This document shows, piece by piece, positions 1 through 5,044 of a DNA stretch of 25,964 nt (position 1 is its first letter; every line of letters begins with the position of its first letter). The notes under the pieces were generated by a model, which worked only from the letters and a program-made list of their open reading frames with translations, was not told the DNA's origin and did no database searches. Source of the stretch: a virus; the IMG/VR virus record IMGVR_UViG_3300037137_000640, positions 1-25,964 of that record. One strand, 5' to 3'. The position numbers were made by a program, and so were the translations under genes.

Positions 1-144
1 GGCTTCCGCTGGGAGCAGCTCGACGGGATCGAGCGGAAGTTTACGAAGCTCTGGGTCAAGGCTGCCAAGGAGTGCGACCTGCCCGCCCTGCGGGAATCGG
101 CCAAGGCGGCCGGCGTCCGGCTCGTCGAGGTCCCGCCCGCATGA
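1..144 (+). CDS. C-terminal end of an unidentified phage early gene (partial)
   Basis: Frame 1 is open from the first base of the window to TGA at 142-144, giving the last 47 residues of a protein whose start lies upstream. The tail is charged and helical-looking (WEQLDGIERKFTKLW, then ALRESAKAAGVRL) and ends in EVPPA. I recognise no family. Codon use is GC-rich like the following genes. The stop overlaps the ATG of the next gene by four bases (ATGA), the same translational coupling seen throughout this operon, which supports it being a real gene end. Confidence 0.6.
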   Translation, partial: GFRWEQLDGIERKFTKLWVKAAKECDLPALRESAKAAGVRLVEVPPA

Positions 145-434
145 ACTCCCTGCCGACCTCTGCCTGCCGCTATTGCCCGAAGAAGATTCTGTGGGCGATC
201 CATCCCGAGTCCGGCCGCGCGATGCCTCTCGACGCCGAGCCCTCGCCGAAGGGGACCTGGCGCGTCGAGGCGGGGGCCGACGGGAAGCTCCTCGGCTTCT
301 ACGTCAAGAAGACGGACGCGGGGGCGGTGGGGCTCTTCGCGGACGAGCTCCTCCACGAGAGTCACTGGTCGACGTGCGCCGGGGCCAAGAAGGCGCGGCT
401 CGACGCGGACGCAAAAGGAAAGGAGAAACTATGA
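141..434 (+). CDS. Small phage protein with Cys pair and His/Cys tail, possible metal binding
   Basis: This 97-residue protein starts at ATG 141, overlapping the previous stop. Near its N terminus it has C-x2-C (SACRYCPKK), followed by a W-A-I-H-P segment, then MPLDAEPSPKGTW, and near the C terminus HESHWSTCAGAKKARL. This pattern of two cysteines, a P-L-D segment, and a late His plus Cys recalls small phage early proteins with a presumed zinc-binding fold. The metal binding is an inference and no catalytic motif is visible. The C terminus is Lys-rich. It lies in an early operon with a resolvase and helicase parts, so a role in DNA metabolism is plausible but not shown. Confidence 0.7.
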   Translation: MNSLPTSACRYCPKKILWAIHPESGRAMPLDAEPSPKGTWRVEAGADGKLLGFYVKKTDAGAVGLFADELLHESHWSTCAGAKKARLDADAKGKEKL

Positions 435-679
435 ACGCCCGGAAGCCTCGGACAGCACGAATCGAATTCGTTACGACCCGGTCGCGCTCCGAGACCACAC
501 CCGGCGCGACCAATTACCGACTGCTCCACCACGTCCGGATCCGCGGCGCGAACGGCCGGATCCTCATGGCATCCGAGAGCTACCACTCGAAGACCGCGGC
601 GCGTCGTCTGGCCGTGTGGCTCTGGAGGGTGAGCGCTCTGAAGATGCGGGATATCGACGAGACGGGAGATGCCAAATGA
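431..679 (+). CDS. DUF1508/YegP-like small protein
   Basis: 82 residues from ATG 431, four-base overlap with the gene before; the upstream AAAGGAAAGGAG gives a strong ribosome binding site. The central stretch YRLLHHVRIRGANGRILMAS followed by ESYHSKTAARRL resembles the DUF1508 (YegP-like) pattern, in which a strand is followed by NG-x-I-L-x-x-SE-x-Y-x-(S/T)-K and a helix. In that family the domain is often tandem; here there is one copy. The N terminus is basic (NARKPRTARIEF). Function in phages is unknown. The assignment rests on the motif alone and is moderately sure. Confidence 0.7.
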   Translation: MNARKPRTARIEFVTTRSRSETTPGATNYRLLHHVRIRGANGRILMASESYHSKTAARRLAVWLWRVSALKMRDIDETGDAK

Positions 680-1110
680 GATTGATCATCGTCGTCCTCC
701 TCGCCTTCGGCTCGCTCGGCTGCGACAAGATCAAGGATCCCGTCGCGCCGGCCTACGTCACTCCGACTCCGGTCCCGGCCGCCACGCAGACCCCGGCTCC
801 CCCGCCGAAGCTGACGCCGACGCCCACGCCGACCGTCGGTTCCCCGGACAGCAAGACGGAGCGGGCCATGACCTTCATCGTGGAGGACAGGGCTACCGGG
901 GCGCGGTGTGCGAACGCCGGTTTGGACTTCCGGAACATCTCGACCGGCGTCCTCGTCCACGTCGCCCTGCCGAGCGGAATGGCGACGCTGGTGATGAAGG
1001 ACGGCGAGTACACCTTCTCGCTCGGCACCCCCGGCTATCAGCTCCTCACCGGCCAGATCATCGTCAGCTACGCCTGGCAGACGATCACTTTCCAGATGGC
1101 GGCGAGATGA
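676..1110 (+). CDS. Phage-encoded lipoprotein with Pro/Thr linker
   Basis: 144 residues from ATG 676, overlapping the previous stop (ATGA). The N terminus is a lipoprotein signal: a short basic start, a hydrophobic core (LIIVVLLAFGSLGC) and lipobox cysteine C16. Residues about 25-60 form a Pro/Thr-rich linker (TPTPVPAATQTPAPPP, then TPTPTPT). The remaining about 80 residues are rich in predicted strands (MTFIVED, GVLVHVALPSG, GEYTFSLGTPGYQLL) and look like a small beta-sandwich. A lipoprotein expressed with early replication genes is unusual for lysis, and known phage lipoproteins of this kind can block superinfection; that role here is inference only. It overlaps the resolvase gene by four bases. 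Confidence 0.75.
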   Translation: MRLIIVVLLAFGSLGCDKIKDPVAPAYVTPTPVPAATQTPAPPPKLTPTPTPTVGSPDSKTERAMTFIVEDRATGARCANAGLDFRNISTGVLVHVALPSGMATLVMKDGEYTFSLGTPGYQLLTGQIIVSYAWQTITFQMAAR

Positions 1111-1610
1111 TGGAGATTCTCTTCGAGGTCTTCGGAACGGCTCAACCGGCCGGCTCGAAAAGGGCATTCGGCTTCCGCCGCGGTGACGGAAGCGTCGGCG
1201 CGACCGTCGTGGACGCCAACCCGAAGAGCCGTCCCTGGAAGACCCTCGTTTCCGAGACCGCAGCCAGGGTTTACTCCGGCCCCCTCCTCGAGGGGCCGCT
1301 CTCGGTCGAGCTCGTCTTCGAGATGCCGCGCCCGCAGGGTCATTTCGGAAAGCGTGGGCTTCTCCCGTCGGCGCCGGCGCACCCAACGGTGAGGCCTGAC
1401 GTCCTGAAGCTCGCCAGGGCGGTTGAGGACGCGCTGACGGGGGTCCTCTACCAGGACGACTCTCAGATCGTTCACGAGGTCCTCGTGAAGCGCTACGGAG
1501 AGCGCGCCCGGCTCGTCGTGACCGTGCGGCGCCCGCTCGCTTACGCCGAAGCCTCTCCCCTGTCAGGCCGAGAGCAGCCGTCCCTGATCCCGGCGGAGTC
1601 TTCGCGATGA
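1107..1610 (+). CDS. rusA: RusA-like Holliday junction resolvase
   Basis: 167 residues from ATG 1107 (ATG 1110 is an alternative). RusA enzymes cut Holliday junctions in phage recombination and replication intermediates. Residues about 92-118 carry the family core: RPDVLKLARAVEDALTGVLY followed by QDDSQIV, and then VKRYGE. The C-terminal strand RLVVTVRRP fits the family fold. In E. coli RusA the catalytic acidic residues are D70, D72 and D91. Here the first (RPD) and the later DD are present, but the position of the second is Leu (PDVLKL rather than PD-x-D), so activity may be altered or another acid may substitute. It sits directly before the DnaB-like genes, consistent with a replication/recombination module. 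Confidence 0.85.
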   Translation: MMEILFEVFGTAQPAGSKRAFGFRRGDGSVGATVVDANPKSRPWKTLVSETAARVYSGPLLEGPLSVELVFEMPRPQGHFGKRGLLPSAPAHPTVRPDVLKLARAVEDALTGVLYQDDSQIVHEVLVKRYGERARLVVTVRRPLAYAEASPLSGREQPSLIPAESSR

Positions 1611-1987
1611 GTGCACGCACCGTCGACTGGTCCATCCCTCGCGGACAGCGAACGCCGATGGATCTACTCGAACGCTCCCTTCTCGGCGCGTGTCTGATCC
1701 TCGGGAAGGTCCCGAGCCAGGCCGTCGCCCCCGGAGACTTCTCCGTCCCGGAGCACGCCGAGCTCTGGCGGACGCTGAGTGAGATGGCGTCAGCGGGGCG
1801 TCCACTCGACCAGGTCCTCGTCCTCCCGGCGCTCGATCGGGCCGGACGCCTCAAGGATGCCGGCGGTGCGGCCTACGTCTCCGGCCTTGTCGACCGCGTC
1901 CCCGACGTCGAGAACGTGGAGGCCTACGCCAGAGACGTGCACGAGGCCGGCGCGGCGAGGAGATGGAGGCTCCAGCGTGGCGCCTGA
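1607..1987 (+). CDS. Stand-alone DnaB N-terminal-domain protein
   Basis: 126 residues from ATG 1607, overlapping rusA (ATGA). The sequence matches the all-helical N-terminal domain of replicative DnaB helicases: an early LLERSLLGACLI segment, FSVPEHAELWRTLSEM, then a middle part with LPALDRAGRLKDAGGAAYVS and VENVEAYARDVHEAGAARRW. It lacks Walker motifs and stops where the linker to the RecA-like domain would begin. The ATPase domain is encoded separately further on. Ancestrally the next gene (GTG 1977) would have overlapped this stop by 11 bases, so the protein was probably already separate before the AT-rich insertion. A fused ancestor broken by a frameshift cannot be excluded. It could act as a loader or collar for the ATPase subunit. 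Confidence 0.75.
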   Translation: MSARTVDWSIPRGQRTPMDLLERSLLGACLILGKVPSQAVAPGDFSVPEHAELWRTLSEMASAGRPLDQVLVLPALDRAGRLKDAGGAAYVSGLVDRVPDVENVEAYARDVHEAGAARRWRLQRGA

Positions 1988-2014
1988 GCGGGGGCGGGTG
2001 GGGCCCCCGGAGGT
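1977..2014 (+). pseudogene. Displaced 5' end of the helicase gene (cut off by the insertion)
   Basis: GTG 1977 has a GGAGG ribosome binding site at 1965-1969 with 7-base spacing. It reads MAPERGRVGPPEV up to the GGAGGT at 2009-2014. If this is joined to the GGAGGT at 3364-3369, the frame continues without a break into SGSIADEIRKDREELL of the helicase. I therefore read 1977-2014 as the original first codons of that gene. In the present sequence this frame runs into the AT-rich insert and stops at 2150 with an unrelated tail, so it is a remnant. Confidence 0.65.
2009..2014 (+). repeat. Left GGAGGT boundary repeat of the insert
   Basis: GGAGGT is the last part of the GC-rich left flank; the bases that follow (TCTAACTGCTTATG) are AT-rich. 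The same hexamer occurs at the right composition boundary. Both copies also match the Shine-Dalgarno consensus, so one repeat could be coincidental, but its place at both boundaries and the restored frame argue against chance. Confidence 0.6.
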
Positions 2015-2058
2015 TCTAACTGCTTATGAAAATCCAACAAAATCAAGAGGAGTGAAAA

Positions 2059-2229
2059 ATGAAAGTCATCAAAGTCACGAAAGAGTATTTCCAGACAGAG
2101 GACGAGAAGGTTTATTTCTTCGAGCCTTTGGAAAAAGAAATATCCGTTGAGGATATGCAGAAGGTTGTGGATGCAAACGAGAAATTAGTTAAGGAGTTGA
2201 AAGATGGAACAAATACCTTTTCCAAATAA
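2059..2229 (+). CDS. Small acidic/basic helical protein of the inserted element
   Basis: 56 residues from ATG 2059, preceded by a strong GAGGAG ribosome binding site at 2048-2053. The protein begins MKVIKVTKEYFQTEDEKVYF and ends with a charged helix (MQKVVDANEKLVKELKDGTN). Codon use is AT-rich, like the next two genes and unlike the phage genes. Its end overlaps the methyltransferase start by 26 bases, so the two are probably coupled. I do not recognise a family. Its fixed place before a DNA methyltransferase makes a partner or regulator role possible, but this is a guess. Confidence 0.65.
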   Translation: MKVIKVTKEYFQTEDEKVYFFEPLEKEISVEDMQKVVDANEKLVKELKDGTNTFSK

Positions 2230-2746
2230 GAAATACCAGATTATCTATGCTGACCCGCCATGGGATAGCAATTCTCAGTTCGGTAGGGATAAGAACAAAG
2301 GTAATGAGCAACACTATCCGCTAATGGATTTGGAAGCGATTAAAAAATTACCCATTAAGGAATTGGCAGACCAAAATTGTGTATTGTTCTTGTGGGTAGT
2401 GGATACACAGTTATTTGATGCTAAGCAGGTTATTGACGCTTGGGGGTTTATTTATAAAACAGTTGGGTTCACTTGGGCTAAAGAAACATCAACAGGTAAA
2501 GACCATTTCGGAGTTGGTATGTGGACAAGGAAAAATCCCGAAATGTGTTTGCTCGCTACTAAGGGGCATCCAAAAAGAATAAATGCTGGAATAAGGCAAT
2601 TACAAAAACACAAGGTTAGGGAACACTCACAAAAGCCAGATGAGATTAAAGACGAAATTGTTAAACTATGTGGCGACCTTCCCCGCATAGAACTTTTCGC
2701 CCGTCAAAAAACCGAAGGCTGGGATGTTTGGGGCAATGAAATATGA
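2204..2746 (+). CDS. MT-A70-family adenine-N6 methyltransferase
   Basis: 180 residues from ATG 2204, with AAGGAG eight bases upstream. MT-A70 proteins transfer a methyl group from S-adenosylmethionine to the N6 of adenine; in phages and bacteria the substrate is usually DNA. The catalytic motif DPPW is at residues 17-20 (IIYADPPWDSNSQF). Further family features are the YPLMDLEAIKKLPI segment, NCVLFLWVVD, WGFIYKTVGFTWAKE, the MWTRKNPEMCLLATKGHP loop and the C-terminal HSQKPDEI...RIELFARQKTEGWDVWGNE. Length is normal for the compact phage type with no separate target-recognition domain. No restriction enzyme is beside it, so it is an orphan enzyme. Codon use marks it as foreign to this phage. 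It overlaps the recombinase by four bases. Confidence 0.93.
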   Translation: MEQIPFPNKKYQIIYADPPWDSNSQFGRDKNKGNEQHYPLMDLEAIKKLPIKELADQNCVLFLWVVDTQLFDAKQVIDAWGFIYKTVGFTWAKETSTGKDHFGVGMWTRKNPEMCLLATKGHPKRINAGIRQLQKHKVREHSQKPDEIKDEIVKLCGDLPRIELFARQKTEGWDVWGNEI

Positions 2747-3360
2747 AAATATATAAAATCACAGAAGCAAGCGATTATCTTGGGGTGTCGATAAACACTC
2801 TCAAGACGCTTGCCAACAACGGAAAGATAAAATCTTTCAAGACGACTGGCGAACATAGGCGTTTCCGTCAGGAAGATTTAGACGCTTACATGGGAGTCGA
2901 GAAAGAGAAGCAAGAAAAGTTGACTGTGATTTATGCAAGATGCTCAACGGCAAAACAGAAAGAGAATCTTGAACGGCAGAAAGACAGGTTACGGAAACAC
3001 GCAGAAGCCAAAGGCTATAAGTATGCCCTGATTGACGAGATTGCCAGCGGAATAAACGAGAAGCGGAAAGGCATCCACAAGTTAATCAAGATGTGCTTCG
3101 AGGGAAAAGTAGAACGGGTGCTGATTGAATATAAAGACAGGCTTGCCCGATTTGGCTACGAATATCTGGACGCCATCTTTTCCAATCTGGAAATCACGGT
3201 TGAGATAATGGAAACCAAAGAGAAGAAATACGAAGAAGAATTGGCAGAGGATATTATGAAGATTCTGACCTGTTACTCGGCTCGGTATTACGGTGCGAGA
3301 GGCGGCAGGAAGAAGAAAAACAAGGTCGAGAATGAACCGGTCGAATCTAATGGAATTTGA
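2743..3360 (+). CDS. tnpA: IS607-type serine recombinase (TnpA-like)
   Basis: 205 residues from ATG 2743, coupled to the methyltransferase (ATGA). Residues 1-50 form a MerR-like helix-turn-helix (ITEASDYLGVSINTLKTLA, then GEHRRFRQEDLDAYM), the DNA-binding part placed N-terminally as in IS607 TnpA. Residues about 61-190 are the resolvase-type catalytic domain: YARCSTAKQ with presumed nucleophile Ser68, the IASGINEKRKG segment, and YKDRLARFG with D132, R133 and R136. The C terminus is a basic tail (GARGGRKKKNK). Length and all motifs look intact, so it may be active. No TnpB follows. The last 29 bases overlap the start region of the helicase gene. Such recombinases join circular intermediates at short GG-containing cores. 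Confidence 0.93.
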   Translation: MKIYKITEASDYLGVSINTLKTLANNGKIKSFKTTGEHRRFRQEDLDAYMGVEKEKQEKLTVIYARCSTAKQKENLERQKDRLRKHAEAKGYKYALIDEIASGINEKRKGIHKLIKMCFEGKVERVLIEYKDRLARFGYEYLDAIFSNLEITVEIMETKEKKYEEELAEDIMKILTCYSARYYGARGGRKKKNKVENEPVESNGI

Positions 3361-4618
3361 AAAGGAGGTCTCGGGCTCGATCGCGGACGAGATCCGGAAG
3401 GACCGGGAAGAGCTTCTCCGGAAGCTCGCGATCGACGATGAGGCCCTGGCGGAGCTCGAACCCGCCGGAGGGCCCGACCTCTGGCTGGAGTACGGCGCCA
3501 TGCTCGGCGAGCGCCGGGCGGCCGGGTCCCGGTTCTCGACCGGCCTCCGCGTCTTCGACGGGAAGCTCGAGGGAGGGCTCTATCCCGGCGTCGTGGTTGC
3601 GATCCAGGGGCCCCCTGCGGCCGGGAAGACCGGCTTGGCCTCTCAGATAGCCCTCTCCCTCGGTCGGGCTGGGTGCGCCGTCGGGGCGCTCTACGCCGAC
3701 GAAGGGCTCTCCGGGGCGGCCGTCATGCTCGGGCAGCAGTTCGGGGCGGCGCGCGTCCCCCTGATGGCCGGCGACGAGGGGCAGGCCCAGCTCGCGATCC
3801 AGGGGGCGGGGGCCCTCCCCTTCTTCCGGGCGATGCGCCCCTCCCACCACAGCGCCACCCTCGAGAAGTTCGCCGAGGACTTCGACGCGATCGCTCCGGC
3901 CGGGATGCAGCGCGTGTGGCTCCTGGATTCCGCTCAGACGCTCCGGCTCTCCTCGAAGAACGGGGGCGGGAAGGAGTCGCAGTTCGACCGGATCGCGCGC
4001 GCCGTCGAGATGGTGCGAGACCTGACCCTTTCCATGGGAGCCATCACGCTCCTCGTCTCTCGCGTGAACCGCGCGGCTTACGCGAAGAAGAAGGAGGAGG
4101 AGAAGGCGGACCCTCTCGGCTCGTCGTGGGGCGTGGCCCTCGAATACTTCGTCGAGCTGCTCGTCAACCTCGAGGGAAAGCCGACGCTCGAGAAGCCGCG
4201 CGTCGCCCTGCGCGTCTCGAAGAACCGGGTGTCGGCCTCAGGGAACTTCGTGCTCCCTCTCGACATGGATTTCCCGAGGCACGGCTTCAAGGAGGTGGAC
4301 CCGACGGTAGAGGAAGCCGAAAAGGACGCCGCAAAGCTGACAGTCCTGGCGCTGACCAAGGGAAAAATCATCGCCACACTGACCGGGCGAGATGGGGTGA
4401 GCGGGCGGGCCCTGGATAAGGAGGTCGGCGGCCCAGCGGCTGTCGTTCGGGAAGCCCGTCGTGAACTTGCTGTCGAGGGAAAGATTCACGAGCGGGATAG
4501 GGAGGGAAAAAAGGGCGGGGGAAAGGAGTGGTTTCTGGGGTCGACTGGTGGGGATTCTGGCAGGCGACCAGGAGGGGTTTCTGTCCCACTCTTCGGGGAC
4601 GAAAGGGAGACTGAATGA
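3332..4618 (+). CDS. RecA/DnaB-like replicative helicase ATPase with re-made N terminus
   Basis: 428 residues from ATG 3332 (AAGG six bases upstream); ATG 3350 is an alternative start. Both lie inside the end of the recombinase gene, on DNA brought by the insert. From about residue 66 the fold is RecA-like: FSTGLRVFDGKLEGGLYPG, Walker A GPPAAGKT (93-100), Walker B VWLLDSAQTL with D199, and a sensor-like strand ITLLVSRVNRAAY. The C-terminal part (LALTKGKIIATLTGRDGVSG, then AVVREARRELAVEGKI) looks like a winged helix, as in RepA/AAA_25-type phage helicases. It should unwind DNA at the phage fork, perhaps with the separate DnaB N-domain protein. The first 11 or so residues replace the ancestral ones beginning at GTG 1977. 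Confidence 0.85.
   Translation: MNRSNLMEFEKEVSGSIADEIRKDREELLRKLAIDDEALAELEPAGGPDLWLEYGAMLGERRAAGSRFSTGLRVFDGKLEGGLYPGVVVAIQGPPAAGKTGLASQIALSLGRAGCAVGALYADEGLSGAAVMLGQQFGAARVPLMAGDEGQAQLAIQGAGALPFFRAMRPSHHSATLEKFAEDFDAIAPAGMQRVWLLDSAQTLRLSSKNGGGKESQFDRIARAVEMVRDLTLSMGAITLLVSRVNRAAYAKKKEEEKADPLGSSWGVALEYFVELLVNLEGKPTLEKPRVALRVSKNRVSASGNFVLPLDMDFPRHGFKEVDPTVEEAEKDAAKLTVLALTKGKIIATLTGRDGVSGRALDKEVGGPAAVVREARRELAVEGKIHERDREGKKGGGKEWFLGSTGGDSGRRPGGVSVPLFGDERETE
3364..3369 (+). repeat. Right GGAGGT boundary repeat of the insert
   Basis: This copy of GGAGGT separates the AT-rich end of the insert (GAATTTGAAAA) from GC-rich helicase sequence. With the preceding bases it reads AAAAGGAGGT, a perfect Shine-Dalgarno sequence, but no start codon follows at a useful distance, so here it is coding sequence (Lys-Glu-Val) and the presumed recombination boundary. 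Confidence 0.6.
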
Positions 4619-4815
4619 GTCAAGTGCGTCTAACTGCGCTAAGTGCGTCTAAAAGTGCGTCTAGACGCGCCTTGTCTGTAACTGCGCTAGTGCGTCTAGC
4701 GCCTATAGTAAATAGGCGCGACGCAGACGCGCTTACGACAACTTGGAAAACTAGAAGGGCGGATTGGGAGTTAGACGCGCTTAGGAGAGCAGAACCGGGG
4801 ACGGTGGTCCCATGA
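4615..4815 (+). CDS. Small basic protein encoded across iteron-like repeats
   Basis: 66 residues from ATG 4615; its start overlaps the helicase stop (ATGA) and its stop overlaps the next ATG (ATGA). This exact fit at both ends suggests real translation, even though the DNA is unusually AT-rich for the phage and full of repeats. The protein is basic and Ser/Ala/Arg-rich at the front (LTALSASKSASRRALSVTAL) and ends TTWKTRRADWELDALRRAEP. I recognise no family. It might be an accessory DNA-binding protein, or merely the through-reading of a replication origin lying between two coupled genes. Confidence 0.5.
   Translation: MSQVRLTALSASKSASRRALSVTALVRLAPIVNRRDADALTTTWKTRRADWELDALRRAEPGTVVP
4622..4783 (+). 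repeat. Iteron-like repeat cluster, candidate phage replication origin
   Basis: (A/T)AGTGCGTCTA occurs at 4622-4632, 4641-4651, 4653-4663 and 4688-4698. AACTGCGCTA occurs at 4632-4641 and 4680-4689. Inverted relatives (AGACGCGCTTA) are at 4725-4735 and 4773-4783, and TAGACGCGC at 4662-4670. A perfect 12-base palindrome GCGTCTAGACGC spans 4657-4668, and a hairpin of 8 base pairs with loop AGTAA spans 4699-4719. Repeats, palindromes and lower GC directly after a helicase gene are typical of phage origins bound by an initiator. No initiator protein is recognised, so origin function is inferred. Confidence 0.6.
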
Positions 4816-5042
4816 GCTTCCCTGCCTGTCCCTCCTGCGGCTTCCCGGACGTTCCGGTAGCCGATCGGGCGATCGAGGTCGCCACCGCCAGCGCCTCCGG
4901 GACTCCCTGCGTGTCGACGACGACCGTGCACCGGGGCTACCGCTGCGCCGGGTGTCTGAAGACGTTCTGGACGGCCGAGACGGTCGCGGCGGTGGGGACC
5001 AAGACGGCGCACGTTCGCCCCCTTTACTACAAGCGGTTGTAG
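4812..5042 (+). CDS. Zinc-ribbon protein, possible Ogr/NrdR-like regulator
   Basis: 76 residues from ATG 4812 (ATGA overlap). It has two Cys pairs spaced as in a zinc ribbon: CPSC near residues 6-9 and CAGC about 50 residues in. The latter sits in YRCAGCLKTFWTAETV, where the (T/K)-F-x-T-x-E-x-V ending is like the zinc ribbons of P2 Ogr/Delta late-gene activators and of NrdR. A third cysteine (TPC) lies between. It is the last gene before the late (packaging) module, a logical place for a late-transcription activator. That role is inference; the metal-binding motif is directly visible. A short structured spacer follows. Confidence 0.65.
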   Translation: MSFPACPSCGFPDVPVADRAIEVATASASGTPCVSTTTVHRGYRCAGCLKTFWTAETVAAVGTKTAHVRPLYYKRL

Positions 5043-5044
5043 TC

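Larger units (their letters stand above)
2009..3369 (+). mobile_element. AT-rich IS607-type element carrying an MT-A70 methyltransferase, flanked by GGAGGT
   Basis: Composition switches abruptly from GC-rich to AT-rich just after GGAGGT at 2009-2014 and back at GGAGGT 3364-3369. The core 2015-3363 is 1349 bases. It holds three genes on the + strand: a 56-residue protein, an MT-A70 methyltransferase and an IS607-type serine recombinase. Typical IS607 elements encode the recombinase (TnpA) and often TnpB, have no terminal inverted repeats, and insert next to or between GG dinucleotides. Here there is no TnpB and the target repeat contains GG. Removing one repeat plus the core restores the helicase frame from GTG 1977, which supports these exact boundaries. 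Current mobility is not shown. Confidence 0.7.

Noticed and set aside
580-1854. Long minus-strand open frames (here, and for example 5350-6831, 9342-10916, 16503-17744)
   Set aside because: They are Arg/Pro/Gly-rich mirror frames of well-supported + strand genes, a usual effect of high GC; none shows a family motif.
1990-2008. Hairpin GGGGGC/GCCCCC as a terminator after the DnaB N-domain gene
   Set aside because: It lies within the ancestral helicase coding sequence and has no T-run; the pairing is explained by Gly/Pro codons.
2026-2055. Nine-residue leader peptide (MKIQQNQEE) before the 56-residue protein
   Set aside because: Too short to support, and no attenuator structure or regulatory logic is visible.
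1607-4618. A single dnaB gene cut in two by the AT-rich element
   Set aside because: The N-domain gene stops at 1987, before the insert boundary at 2009-2014, and the joined flanks place the helicase in another frame with its own start at GTG 1977. The insert hits the helicase gene only.
4672-4709. Promoter with TTGTCT and TATAGT in the iteron region
   Set aside because: The spacing is 26 bases, too long for a sigma-70 type promoter, and the -10-like box is part of the perfect hairpin.
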